Assembly (NCBI GenBank): GCA_004293935.1
Contig: RDZH01000012.1
Location: forward strand, 62,001-126,000
Direction of reading: 5' to 3'
DNA length: 64,000 nucleotides
Source of the DNA: Alphaproteobacteria bacterium
GTDB lineage: Bacteria > Pseudomonadota > Alphaproteobacteria > Rickettsiales > UBA998
Shown here: positions 44,372-53,166 of the stretch, piece after piece
How the letters are laid out: each line of letters starts with the position of its first letter
Position numbering within the stretch: position 1 is the first letter of the stretch
Program-made: the position numbers and the translations under genes
The notes under the pieces: model-generated
Seen by the model: the letters and a program-made list of their open reading frames with translations, nothing else
Told to the model about the DNA's origin: nothing
The model's database searches: none

Positions 44372-45178
44372 GTGACGCAATGGGTTGGCATCCTCAACAT
44401 TACCCCTGATTCCTTTTCTGATGGCGGGGTCTATGTGAATGCATCAAGCATCTTCTCCCACCTCGAGCAGATGCTGATCGATGGGGCTACAATCTGTGAC
44501 ATTGGGGCGGAATCAACCCGCCCTCATGCCACCCCCATCACAGCCGAAGAAGAATGGCAACGTCTATCTCCCTATCTTGCCACAATTATCGCTACCGTAC
44601 ATGCGGCGGGGGGGCAGGTAAGCCTTGATACACGTCATGGCGCAACCGCCAAACGCGCCATTGATTTAGGGGTGGATTGGATCAATGATGTATCGGGCGC
44701 AACCTGCCCTGAACTAATCCGCGCAGTTGCCAATGCATTACATATTCGTTATATATTGATGCACAGCCTTGGCATTCCCGCGAGTCCAACGCAGCTTCTT
44801 CCTGATGATACGAACCTACGCAACGCCCTTGATGTTTTTTTCATCCAACGCCTCCGTTGGTTAGAATCGCAAGGAATTGGGCGTGATCGGGTCATCCTCG
44901 ATGTTGGCTTAGGCTTTGGCAAAAGTAAAAAGCAGTCGCTAGAACTTTTGTGGGATATGCCCTATTTCAAGCATTTTGGGCTTCCGCTTTTGGTAGGGCA
45001 TTCGCGCAAATCCATGTTCTCCCTATGCACCCCAGAACGCTCAGAGCATGATGCGCTAACATTACTAGGGTCTAGCTATTTAATTCATCATCATATTGAT
45101 TATTTACGCGTGCATAATATTGCAAGACATGCTACATTATCCACGGAATTATCCACACGGGCTGTGCATAAAAGGTAA
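44372..45178 (+). CDS. folP: dihydropteroate synthase
   Basis: Joins p-aminobenzoate to dihydropterin pyrophosphate in folate synthesis, the target of sulfonamides. The 268-residue protein has the two family signatures GILNITPDSFSDGG and DIGAESTRPHA, then DWINDVSGA, LDVGLGFGKSKKQSLELL and VGHSRKSMF. It starts at a GTG, since the ATG at 44370 is out of frame. It follows the TadG-like gene by 18 nt. Confidence 0.93.
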   Translation: MTQWVGILNITPDSFSDGGVYVNASSIFSHLEQMLIDGATICDIGAESTRPHATPITAEEEWQRLSPYLATIIATVHAAGGQVSLDTRHGATAKRAIDLGVDWINDVSGATCPELIRAVANALHIRYILMHSLGIPASPTQLLPDDTNLRNALDVFFIQRLRWLESQGIGRDRVILDVGLGFGKSKKQSLELLWDMPYFKHFGLPLLVGHSRKSMFSLCTPERSEHDALTLLGSSYLIHHHIDYLRVHNIARHATLSTELSTRAVHKR

Positions 45179-45214
45179 ACTATTTTACTCTATAGTGCTT
45201 TTAGCACCAGCCCT

Positions 45215-46516
45215 ATGGACAAGCACTTCGGAGGCACTGTGATTTATCGATTTTCTTCAAAGAAGAAACACCCCACCCCTAAGACAGAAGTGAAGCCTGC
45301 TGTCTCGTGGATTCGCACAAAAAATCCTGTGCATCCAACACAATCGATCGCATCACACGCCTATACTCCTGAGGATCTGATTGGGGTCTTGCTGCAAGGA
45401 CGCTACGTATTGGTGGTAGATCATCGCTATATCATCCAGCATTTATGCAGTGCGTCACTAGAATGCCTGCCGATTGATCCTCAAGAAATTGGTTTATTAT
45501 GTTTTTCTGATTTGTTACATATAAGCCACAAGGATTATTTCTCCTTGCATGAATCGGATAAGGTGCAACAAAAGCAACTATTAGTCCGCCATCGCAACGG
45601 CACGTACCACTGGTACAGCATCCGCCATCACCCCTGTGATCGTGGCACTATGCTGATTCTTGAACCTGCGGATGAACGTGTAGCGCGTGAACGTTCCACC
45701 CACAAAGCACAGATTGAAGCAGAGCATAGCAAGCGTGAACGCGGTGAATTTTTGCGTCATATGAGCCATGAAATCAGAACACCCCTCAATGCGATGATGG
45801 GCTTTACGACCATGATGCAGGATGGCATCTTCGGATCATTAAACCATCCTATGTATGAAGAATATGTGCGCCTCATCATGAAAAGTGGCAATCAATTACT
45901 TGATAAAATCAATGACTTAATGGATCTTTCTGCCATTGGTATGGAACCCGTATCCCTGCATTATGATCGCATCGTCGCGCATGAATGGACGCAGTCGTGC
46001 CTTGAAGATGTGCAGAAAGTGGCTATTGTGCGTGGCATTGCCTTGCACCTGCACCATGCTCGCCCTGCCGTTGGTCTGCATATTGATACACGCTTATTAC
46101 GCAAAGCACTGTGCTATATTGTCCATAATGCCCTAGAATATAATCATCAAGGGGGTGTAGTAGAACTCCATGCGGGGCTTGATCTTGCGGGATGTTATGT
46201 CATCACGGTGCGCGATCATGGCTTTGGGATTTCACAAACACAACTAAGTGCCATCAACCACGCGCTCGCGGATAGCATTCATCTCTATGGCAATGTCGAA
46301 TCTTACCGCCCTATTGGTCTTGGCTTGACGCTCGCCAAGGAATATATCCATGCGCATGGGGGTGACATCACGATTGAAAGCACCCTTGGGGAAGGCACAT
46401 GCGTTACCATCAAATTACCGCATGAACGCGTTGTTTTGCTCACCCCTGCGATGCACTCCCCGCCCATTCGCAAAAATCGACTTTATGAACCTATGCCCAG
46501 TGCTAATGATGCGTAA
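45215..46516 (+). CDS. sensor histidine kinase
   Basis: 433 residues. A short, weak PAS-like region (about 55-150: QGRYVLVVDHRYIIQ, RNGTYHWYSIRH) precedes a HisKA domain with FLRHMSHEIRTPLNAMMGF, where His is the phosphorylation site, then a HATPase domain with the N-box IVHNALEYN, VRDHGFGIS (G1) and IGLGLTLAKEYIHAHGG (G2). No transmembrane helices, so it is soluble. No response regulator is adjacent. The start may be the GTG at 45239, which has GGAGG 4 nt upstream; the ATG at 45215 has no ribosome site. Confidence 0.85.
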   Translation: MDKHFGGTVIYRFSSKKKHPTPKTEVKPAVSWIRTKNPVHPTQSIASHAYTPEDLIGVLLQGRYVLVVDHRYIIQHLCSASLECLPIDPQEIGLLCFSDLLHISHKDYFSLHESDKVQQKQLLVRHRNGTYHWYSIRHHPCDRGTMLILEPADERVARERSTHKAQIEAEHSKRERGEFLRHMSHEIRTPLNAMMGFTTMMQDGIFGSLNHPMYEEYVRLIMKSGNQLLDKINDLMDLSAIGMEPVSLHYDRIVAHEWTQSCLEDVQKVAIVRGIALHLHHARPAVGLHIDTRLLRKALCYIVHNALEYNHQGGVVELHAGLDLAGCYVITVRDHGFGISQTQLSAINHALADSIHLYGNVESYRPIGLGLTLAKEYIHAHGGDITIESTLGEGTCVTIKLPHERVVLLTPAMHSPPIRKNRLYEPMPSANDA

Positions 46517-46536
46517 TCCACGAAGGAGCAGCTTTT

Positions 46537-47910
46537 ATGTCTATCCCCATTTATTTATTAGAACGCAATGATTGGCACACCCATGTTGAAGCTATCGGAG
46601 GCGCACCGTTGTTGCAATGGGCTTCGATGTGCGGTCTTGGTGAAAAACATCGTTCATCTACGCTCATCTATCCTGATGCAGAAGGCAATATCGCGCTGGT
46701 GATTCTCTTGTGCGATACACCGCTCAATCTTTGGTCATGCGCCAACTTGGCAACTGATTTACCTCAAGGAACGTACCGCTTGGTGTGCAAATATCTTTCT
46801 GAAATCATTGAAGAAGATGTGAAATGCGAATTAGCATTAGGCTGGAAGTTACAGCAATATCATTTTGGACGCTACAAAGCACGCACTTACGCCCTACCCG
46901 AATTAGAGATGAGTGATTGCATCAAACAGCATATCACCCCCTTTGTTCAAGCTATCACCACGGCGCGTGATTTGATCAACACCCCGCCAGCGGATATGGG
47001 GCCAGAAGAACTTGCGGATGCAGCGCATACCATCGCCAAAACCTACCATGCGAAATATCATTGCATTGAGGGCAAAAAAATAGCAAGCGACTATCCCGCG
47101 ATTCATGCCGTAGGCAAAGGATCGCCTCGCGCACCACGGTTAATCGAGCTACGTTGGGGGCAGAAAACCGCTCCTTTAGTAACGCTCATTGGTAAAGGCG
47201 TATGTTTTGATACGGGCGGCTTAGATATTAAATCCGCAAGTGGCATGTTGCTCATGAAAAAAGATATGGGGGGCGCGGCGGTTGTCTTGGGGCTTGCCAA
47301 ATTGATTATGGCACACGGAATGCCGATTCAATTACGCGTCCTGATCCCCGCTGTAGAAAATTCAGTAGATGGCGAGTCTTTCCGTCCGTCTGACATCATC
47401 CGTATGCGCAAAGGTATCAGTATCGAAATTGGCAATACTGATGCTGAAGGTCGTTTGATTCTTGCGGATGCTATCACGGATGCATGTGAAGAACATCCCG
47501 AATTAATCATTGATTGCGCCACCCTCACAGGGGCAGCGCGTGTTGCATTGGGTACGGATATTCCTGCCCTATTCACCAATAATGATACTATCGCGCAGGA
47601 ACTCATGCGCATAGGCAAAGAACATCATGATATGGTCTGGCATCTTCCCTTATATGAGGGCTACGCCGATCAGATTTCCAGCCCGATTGCTGATGGGAAT
47701 AATGTTAGCACCAGTGCCTTTGGTGGAGCGATTACCGCTGCCTTATTCTTGAAACAGTTTGTCACCCCCACGATTGATTGGGTGCATCTGGATATGATGG
47801 CATGGAACGTCAAAGCCCGTGCGGGTCGTCCGCTAGGTGGGGAGGCGATGGGGCTACGCACGCTCTTTTATTGGTTGCAACAACGTTATCCGCACCGTCC
47901 GATTGCATGA
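46537..47910 (+). CDS. leucyl aminopeptidase (M17 family)
   Basis: 457-residue M17 metallo-aminopeptidase. The two-metal site motifs are present: LIGKGVCFDTGGLDIKSASG, MLLMKKDMGGAA, VENSVDGESFRPSDI, and the diagnostic NTDAEGRLILADA, then ATLTGAARVALG. The N-terminal ~150-residue domain is divergent. GGAGCAGCTTTT lies before the ATG, the same 12-nt text as before the FecR gene. The MarR gene starts within its stop (ATGA). Confidence 0.93.
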   Translation: MSIPIYLLERNDWHTHVEAIGGAPLLQWASMCGLGEKHRSSTLIYPDAEGNIALVILLCDTPLNLWSCANLATDLPQGTYRLVCKYLSEIIEEDVKCELALGWKLQQYHFGRYKARTYALPELEMSDCIKQHITPFVQAITTARDLINTPPADMGPEELADAAHTIAKTYHAKYHCIEGKKIASDYPAIHAVGKGSPRAPRLIELRWGQKTAPLVTLIGKGVCFDTGGLDIKSASGMLLMKKDMGGAAVVLGLAKLIMAHGMPIQLRVLIPAVENSVDGESFRPSDIIRMRKGISIEIGNTDAEGRLILADAITDACEEHPELIIDCATLTGAARVALGTDIPALFTNNDTIAQELMRIGKEHHDMVWHLPLYEGYADQISSPIADGNNVSTSAFGGAITAALFLKQFVTPTIDWVHLDMMAWNVKARAGRPLGGEAMGLRTLFYWLQQRYPHRPIA

Positions 47911-48257
47911 TCGAGGATAAAAAACCACTTTGTACATGGCTGCATTACTGCACCGAACTCGTGCGTCACATTCCGCACGAATTTACCTTGCGACAATGGT
48001 GCATTCTCCTTTATATCTATCTTGAACGAGAAACGCATACGGTACGCTCACTCGCAGCGACGTTTGGGATTCCCAAACCAGCAGTAACACGATCTCTTGA
48101 TGCCTTAGCGCGACGCGGCTTAGTCAAACGTGTCCGCGATGAAAAGGATAAAAGAATAATTTTTGTTATGCGAACCATGGCAGGTATAGCGTTTCTAAAC
48201 CAATGTCATGATATAATGGATGTTGACGAGAAACAAAAGAAGGAACTATGTCTATGA
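47907..48257 (+). CDS. MarR-family transcriptional regulator
   Basis: A short 116-residue winged-helix protein from the ATG at 47907, overlapping the aminopeptidase stop (ATGA). The core FTLRQWCILLYIYLERE, VRSLAATFGIPKPAVTRSLD, ALARRGLVKRVRDEKDKR is a MarR-type helix-turn-helix plus wing. It overlaps the next gene by 10 nt. It probably controls its own operon, but no ligand is evident. Confidence 0.85.
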   Translation: MIEDKKPLCTWLHYCTELVRHIPHEFTLRQWCILLYIYLERETHTVRSLAATFGIPKPAVTRSLDALARRGLVKRVRDEKDKRIIFVMRTMAGIAFLNQCHDIMDVDEKQKKELCL

Positions 48258-49123
48258 TACCTAAGGAACTTTATTACATTCACTATGAGCATGGCTTTTT
48301 AGGTCCGCTTGATTTCTTAGGAATCATTCGCAAAGTCCGCAATGGCACATTAGAAAAAAATCATATGCTACGGCGTGAAGAGGAGGAAAACCCTCGTCCC
48401 GCCTACCAACATCCAGAACTTTATGACGTGCTGATGGAGCAAGAGCGCGCCCAATTTGATCAATCCAATGCCCAATCTGAGGATGATGACATTGCATTCA
48501 TTCCCCTGCTAAAATCAGGATTTGCGATGGTCAAAGAAGATCAAACAGGGATGATGGTTGCAGGACTCTTCTTACTTTCCAGCATATTGGGTGCTGGTGC
48601 TATTTCTTTTGCCTTGCCCGATATTTTATCCGCCATTGTTGCCCCAACTTTTGCCGTCTTTTGTTTTTTGGTCTGTATGGCAACTATGCTGCGCATCTCA
48701 CGCGTGCAATTATTATCTTTAAGTTTTTTCCGCGATATTTTTCGCCGTCACGGGGTCGCATTGCTTGGCATCTCCGCCCCCATTGGCTTATTAGTAGGAA
48801 CGCTCCCATGGGCGCTCAGCCAATTTATTGGGCAAGGCGCGTGGGTTTTCAGCCTATTTCTTAGCGTGGTTATCTTATCCTACAGCGTGTTCCTTTGCTT
48901 ATTTATCACGGATCGGGAATTACCGCTAAAACTCGCATTCAAACATAATCATCAAGCCATGGCATCTTTGGGTATGAGTACTTACGCACTCATTTTAGGC
49001 ATGTTTGTGATGGTTGTTTTGTCCTTGCCCATGATTGTGATACCGCTGCTTGCCTTGCCTGTTGTGCTGCAATCACTGTGCATTGTTTATGATCAATCAT
49101 TTGCTTTTTATGAAAAATCCTAA
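48248..49123 (+). CDS. hypothetical polytopic membrane protein with GYF-2-like N-terminus
   Basis: 291 residues. The first ~60 residues (YYIHYEHGFLGPLDFLGIIR, then a Trp-less W/AYQHPELYDVL end) resemble the GYF_2 domain found at the front of bacterial membrane proteins. An acidic linker (NAQSEDDD) is followed by about six transmembrane helices from residue 97 on. GAAGGA precedes the ATG. It overlaps the MarR gene at the front and the dipeptidase gene by 1 nt at the end. Confidence 0.7.
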   Translation: MSMIPKELYYIHYEHGFLGPLDFLGIIRKVRNGTLEKNHMLRREEEENPRPAYQHPELYDVLMEQERAQFDQSNAQSEDDDIAFIPLLKSGFAMVKEDQTGMMVAGLFLLSSILGAGAISFALPDILSAIVAPTFAVFCFLVCMATMLRISRVQLLSLSFFRDIFRRHGVALLGISAPIGLLVGTLPWALSQFIGQGAWVFSLFLSVVILSYSVFLCLFITDRELPLKLAFKHNHQAMASLGMSTYALILGMFVMVVLSLPMIVIPLLALPVVLQSLCIVYDQSFAFYEKS

Positions 49124-49692
49124 TGTTGGCACATACTCCTCTCATTGAAATCACCCCACCTGATTATGATGTGGTTGTAGATATACGCTACGCCACCGCA
49201 CATAATTTCACCAACAAAGCGGTCTATGCGCGCCCTGCATGTTTTCTGCATCCCGATGCCGCAACATGTGTGCGCCGTGCCATTGCTTATGCTGCGGATT
49301 TCGGTATGCGCCTCAAGATATTCGATGCCTACCGCCCTCCAGAAGCGCAATGGGTGCTATGGAATCATACGCCCGATCCTAATTTTCTTGCTGATCCTGC
49401 CAAGGGTTCGCCCCATTCACGCGGGGTTGCCGTTGATCTCACGCTGCTTGATGCGCAGGGGCATGAAGTGGATATGGGGACGGCGTTTGATGAATTCTCT
49501 CCACGTTCACATCATGGTGCAGAGGATATTACCACCGATGCCAAGCGCAATCGCTTATTATTGCTTGGTATCATGACTTCTGCTGGTTTTGATTTTTATC
49601 GCAATGAATGGTGGCATTATCAATTATTCAACAGCCGAACCTACGATCTCATCCCCGATGCGCACTCAGGCGCACATATGATGCCTACTTAG
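49123..49692 (+). CDS. ddpX: D-alanyl-D-alanine dipeptidase (VanX/DdpX type, M15D)
   Basis: Cleaves D-Ala-D-Ala dipeptide, here most likely released in cell-wall turnover. The 189-residue protein contains the family zinc site SPHSRGVAVDLTLLD (SxHxxGxAxD) and EWWHYQ with the catalytic Glu and third ligand, plus VVDIRYATAHNFTNKAVY at the front. It begins at the last base of the preceding stop (TAATG). No vanHA genes accompany it, so vancomycin resistance is not implied. Confidence 0.92.
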   Translation: MLAHTPLIEITPPDYDVVVDIRYATAHNFTNKAVYARPACFLHPDAATCVRRAIAYAADFGMRLKIFDAYRPPEAQWVLWNHTPDPNFLADPAKGSPHSRGVAVDLTLLDAQGHEVDMGTAFDEFSPRSHHGAEDITTDAKRNRLLLLGIMTSAGFDFYRNEWWHYQLFNSRTYDLIPDAHSGAHMMPT

Positions 49693-49713
49693 AATCTCAC
49701 TTAGAATCTCACA

Positions 49714-49742
49714 TTGCATCATGATCAATTATATGCTACGAT
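49714..49742 (+). promoter_or_regulatory. promoter placing the transcript start at the ATG of 49750
   Basis: TTGCAT (49714-49719), a 17-nt spacer and TACGAT (49737-49742). The -10 box ends 7 nt before the ATG. Upstream is a 10-nt tandem duplication (AGAATCTCACTT-like, 49691-49711). Confidence 0.5.
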
Positions 49743-49749
49743 TTGGCTT

Positions 49750-49935
49750 ATGAATAGTATCAAAAGTTTGTTTTTTACGTTTGTGTTCATGACCTTTATT
49801 TTAGTCTTTATGTCACAATCGCCACAACTTCAGGGATTACCCCTTGAGGCAAAGCTCGCCCATGTCGCGGGAACAACGATGATGTATATCAATGAATTCA
49901 TTGCTCCGGTGCGCCATCTATTTTATAACTATTAA
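49750..49935 (+). CDS. small hypothetical membrane protein
   Basis: 61 residues from the ATG at 49750. One N-terminal hydrophobic helix (LFFTFVFMTFILVFMS) could be a signal anchor, and the exported rest (LQGLPLEAKLAHVAG...NEFIAPVRHLFYNY) is amphipathic. No family recognised. The transcript looks leaderless. Confidence 0.5.
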   Translation: MNSIKSLFFTFVFMTFILVFMSQSPQLQGLPLEAKLAHVAGTTMMYINEFIAPVRHLFYNY

Positions 49936-50039
49936 AGCCCGCACGCATCCATCGAGAAAAATACCCAAACTTTACTAAATGTTCACAATAATTCTGTATG
50001 ATTCTTTAGGTTAAATCAATAAACTAAAGGAGCTAACCC

Positions 50040-52145
50040 GTGCTTTTACCATTTGACCCAGCTTTTTATTTACGAATGAACCCCGATGTGGCCGCTGCAG
50101 GCGTTGATGCAGAACGCCACTTTAATGAAATAGGCTTTCGTGAAGGGCGCGACCCAACAGCCTTTTTTGATATGTCCTACTATTTAGCGGAAAATGGCGA
50201 TATTGCCGCTGCAGGGGTGAATCCCTTCACCCATTTCAATGCTTTTGGCGTGCAAGAACAACGCACTTTTTCACCCTTCTTTGATGCTGATTTTTACACA
50301 AGCAGCAATGCGGATGTCGCATCAGCGGGTGCTAATCCCATTGCACATTTCCTCCAATTCGGCATGAAAGAAATGCGTAATTTCAGCCCGTTTTTTGATG
50401 CTGATTTTTACCGACAAGAAAATCCAGACGTGACCGCAGCGGGCGTGAATCCCATTGAGCATTTCCTTAAATTTGGTGTGGCAGAACAACGCGAGGTGAA
50501 TCCATTTTTTGATATGGCGTTCTATGCACAGCAAAACCCCGATGTGATTGCTGCAGGACTCAATCCATTGCAACATTTTCTTGAATATGGCATCAAAGAA
50601 TTGCGCAATCCGAATGTAGAAGTGAATATGGCGCAGCTTGCATCAAGCAACGCCAATTTTCAACAGGCATTAACCACGGGCGATGTGGATATTATGCGCA
50701 CTATCATTGGCAATGCCGTTGAGGTGGTGAATAAAGGTGGCAGCTTCACACAAGCGATTGCTTTGGCTGCACGCGATGATGGGGACGGTATGATTGTGAT
50801 CCCCGAGGGAGATGTGGCGGAGTTTTTTGCAGAAAACAACATCCCGTCTATTCCACCCTTTCCTTTTGCGGGCGTGATTCCTCCTTCAGCAAATGTCCCT
50901 CTTTCATTCACACCACCGTTCACGCCACCCTTTACACCACCATCAACCATTGTAATACCTGTCACCCCTCCCGTCACTACTCCCCTTACCGATGGCCAGC
51001 TCCTCGCTGCATCCGTCACCCAATTAGGCACAACCAGTATCGACACCCTCATAGGGACACCAAATACGGATGTATTTGCGCCGCAAGCAGGTACTGATGT
51101 CCTCACAGGCAATGGGGGCAGGGATGTGTTTAAGAATAATGGCACTACGGACGAGATCGATGTCTTGATGGATTTTGATGTTGATGATCTTCTAGTGCTT
51201 GGCGGGTTGGCACGTGAATATTTCGTCACTGCCTCCAATGGTTCAGGAAATGCTAAATTGCAACTTAGCGGTGTGAACGGGACAGACAAAACCAATGGCG
51301 GCTTTACTTTTGACAATGGCAATTATGCCGACATGGCGATAGAAGTCGATGAAGAATTCGCAGATACCGTATTTTTCATAGGTACGGGATCATCGCCTAG
51401 CTTCATCGATGTACATACCGCGAGCTTTACCGTTGACAATAGCGATAATCTCAACATCCTCAGTGGCGCAGCAGCAGCACAAATCATGACAGGGCTTTCC
51501 ACTAATGATATGATGCAAATCACCGCGAGTGGTGCGCATAATGTTCTTCGTGGTAATGGTGGCAATGATACCTTAGTCGGTGCAGGCAATGCGGATTACC
51601 TCAATGGCGGTATCGGCGCGGACTATATCATTACAGGCGCAGGAATCGATGTTATTCAATATGAGATTGCGGAAGTCCATGCCGATCGCGCTATGGCTGA
51701 TACCATCAATGATTTCACCTTAGGAAATGGTGGCGATAAAATTGCGTTCACCAACATCGGCAACCCACGCGCCCTTCGCGGTACGGGGCTAGATTTCGAT
51801 CGAGGCGATGCATCGGATGTAGCTACCACACTTGGTGCGAATGTTGGCTTTTTTGTTGCAACTAATAATATCACCAATGTGGTGAACAACAATACGGACT
51901 TCAGCACAGCCAATATCTTTGCGGCACTCAGTGGCATCGCAGCAGAGGTGACAACAGGCAACATCTTCTATGCAATGCTAAGCAATGGTACGGATGCAGT
52001 GTTGACGCGTATCACTGCCGATGCTGTTTCAGGGCTGGTGAATGATACATTAGAGTTTGTTGCTACCTTCACAGGCGTTACGCATGTCGAACTTGAGGGC
52101 TTTATGGCATCCAATACCGTGGATTTTGTACCCATTAGCTCTTAA
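50040..52145 (+). CDS. RTX-type secreted protein with five DPxxYLxxNPDV repeats
   Basis: 701 residues starting at a GTG preceded by AAAGGAG. Residues 1-190 hold five ~33-residue repeats of the type FDPAFYLRMNPDVAAAG, AHFLQFGMKEMRN, each ending in a H-F/FG-x-x-E-x-R turn; such repeats occur in many RTX proteins and glycosyltransferases. A Pro/Thr linker follows at about 280-325. The C-terminal half holds RTX-like turns (DVLTGNGGRDVFKNNG, LRGNGGNDTLVGAGNADYLN, GGIGADYIITGAG) that would bind calcium. No N-terminal signal peptide, in line with type I secretion through a C-terminal signal. No type I transporter gene lies in the window. Confidence 0.85.
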   Translation: MLLPFDPAFYLRMNPDVAAAGVDAERHFNEIGFREGRDPTAFFDMSYYLAENGDIAAAGVNPFTHFNAFGVQEQRTFSPFFDADFYTSSNADVASAGANPIAHFLQFGMKEMRNFSPFFDADFYRQENPDVTAAGVNPIEHFLKFGVAEQREVNPFFDMAFYAQQNPDVIAAGLNPLQHFLEYGIKELRNPNVEVNMAQLASSNANFQQALTTGDVDIMRTIIGNAVEVVNKGGSFTQAIALAARDDGDGMIVIPEGDVAEFFAENNIPSIPPFPFAGVIPPSANVPLSFTPPFTPPFTPPSTIVIPVTPPVTTPLTDGQLLAASVTQLGTTSIDTLIGTPNTDVFAPQAGTDVLTGNGGRDVFKNNGTTDEIDVLMDFDVDDLLVLGGLAREYFVTASNGSGNAKLQLSGVNGTDKTNGGFTFDNGNYADMAIEVDEEFADTVFFIGTGSSPSFIDVHTASFTVDNSDNLNILSGAAAAQIMTGLSTNDMMQITASGAHNVLRGNGGNDTLVGAGNADYLNGGIGADYIITGAGIDVIQYEIAEVHADRAMADTINDFTLGNGGDKIAFTNIGNPRALRGTGLDFDRGDASDVATTLGANVGFFVATNNITNVVNNNTDFSTANIFAALSGIAAEVTTGNIFYAMLSNGTDAVLTRITADAVSGLVNDTLEFVATFTGVTHVELEGFMASNTVDFVPISS

Positions 52146-52305
52146 ATTGGGTGATACACATAGCGTTTCCATTATATATCATATATTTATCTCACCACCC
52201 CTCATGATATAGAATGGTTTACTCTCCCGCCTGCGGGGGAGTCCAAGAATCAAGGTTTTTCAACGAAAAACCGCAGATGATTGGGTGGGGGGTGGCAAGT
52301 ATGTT

Positions 52306-52353
52306 TATAGTCGTTTGACATAAAAAACAAAGCAGTTTTGTCAAACGACTATA
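52306..52353. repeat. 15-bp perfect inverted repeat (TATAGTCGTTTGACA / TGTCAAACGACTATA)
   Basis: The arms (52306-52320 and 52339-52353) are separated by 18 nt. Half-copies of the same text end the gene at 7505 and lie at 15885-15897. The 494-nt gap 52146-52639 also holds a short hairpin (CTCCCGCCTGCGGGGGAG, ~52222-52240) and a partial copy of the palindromic repeat family at 52364-52390. No gene is supported there. Confidence 0.7.
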
Positions 52354-52363
52354 GCAAACCTGT

Positions 52364-52390
52364 TATGCTTGGCGTAAGGCAGGCATCCAG
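52364..52390. repeat. dispersed palindromic repeat, half copy 5
   Basis: TATGCTTGGCGTAAGGCAGG followed by CATCCAG matches one half of the repeat family. The other half is absent. Confidence 0.55.
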
Positions 52391-52639
52391 CGCATGTCGT
52401 TTTTCCTTGTGTTTTTTTCTAACTCCCGCTATCCTCCAAAGCATGATAGTCGCAGTTGGCTATCTGGGGCATCGAAACCTCATAATCAGCGGTATTAGTA
52501 TGACCGTTATTCATACTCCTCGGCTTTGGGTCGGGGAGCTACTGTCGTATGTTCAAAGCATTTGCTGAAAGGACAGTGGGAATCTCTGATTAGATTTTTC
52601 GAACTCCCCGATCACCACCTATTGTTGAACGAGGAAGTT

Positions 52640-53095
52640 ATGAAATCAACTAAACCATTATCATTAATGAGTGCTGCACTCATCAGCTTTACCGCAGGAT
52701 GTGCAAAAGACACATCAGAAATAGGGACATCTTATGTTAGCCCCGTTGCTTATCAAGATTATTCCTGTACACAGCTATCTTCTGAAATCACGCGTTTAAC
52801 ACGGCGCGTAAATGAACTAAGCCATAGCATCAACGAAACCGCACAAGATGATGCTGTTGCGATGGGGATTGGTCTTATTCTTTTTTGGCCTGCGCTATTT
52901 TTTCTCGAAGGCGATACTCCTGAAGCGCAAGAATATGCGCGTTTGAAAGGGGAATATGAAGCAGTCGAACAAATCATAGTGAAGAAAAATTGCGGAAATC
53001 TGCCTGACAAAAACCCTTTTAAGGAACTAGAACAAACACAGAAAAAACAAGAGCAGTCCGCAAAACCTGCCTATCCAAGCGATAGGAGGCGTTAA
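52640..53095 (+). CDS. hypothetical lipoprotein
   Basis: From the ATG at 52640 (GAGGAAG upstream) a 151-residue lipoprotein with lipobox SFTAGC. The mature part has the recognisable but unnamed family pattern SYVSPVAYQDYSCTQLSSEI, a coiled-coil stretch (TRLTRRVNELSHSINETAQD), a hydrophobic GIGLILFWPALFFLEGD segment and LKGEYEAVEQIIVKKNC. The two Cys may form a disulfide. I recall similar short lipoproteins in many proteobacteria, function unknown. Followed by a compact palindromic repeat. Confidence 0.75.
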   Translation: MKSTKPLSLMSAALISFTAGCAKDTSEIGTSYVSPVAYQDYSCTQLSSEITRLTRRVNELSHSINETAQDDAVAMGIGLILFWPALFFLEGDTPEAQEYARLKGEYEAVEQIIVKKNCGNLPDKNPFKELEQTQKKQEQSAKPAYPSDRRR

Positions 53096-53113
53096 ACTGT
53101 TAGGTTAACGAAG

Positions 53114-53145
53114 CCGTCATTCTTGGCGTAAGGCAGGCATGACGG
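53114..53145. repeat. dispersed palindromic repeat, compact copy 6
   Basis: CCGTCATTCTTGGCG...AGGCAGGCATGACGG is a single short hairpin made of the outer ends of the family. It lies between the convergent lipoprotein gene and lolD. Confidence 0.6.
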
Positions 53146-53166
53146 TTTTGCAAAGGTTGCTCTCAC

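Noticed and set aside
49123-49692. Vancomycin resistance locus
   Set aside because: No vanH or vanA homologue is adjacent; a lone VanX-type dipeptidase is common in wall-turnover settings.
52338-52568. Plus-strand ORF of 76 residues in the gap before the lipoprotein
   Set aside because: It starts inside the inverted repeat, crosses a half palindromic repeat, and has no ribosome site.
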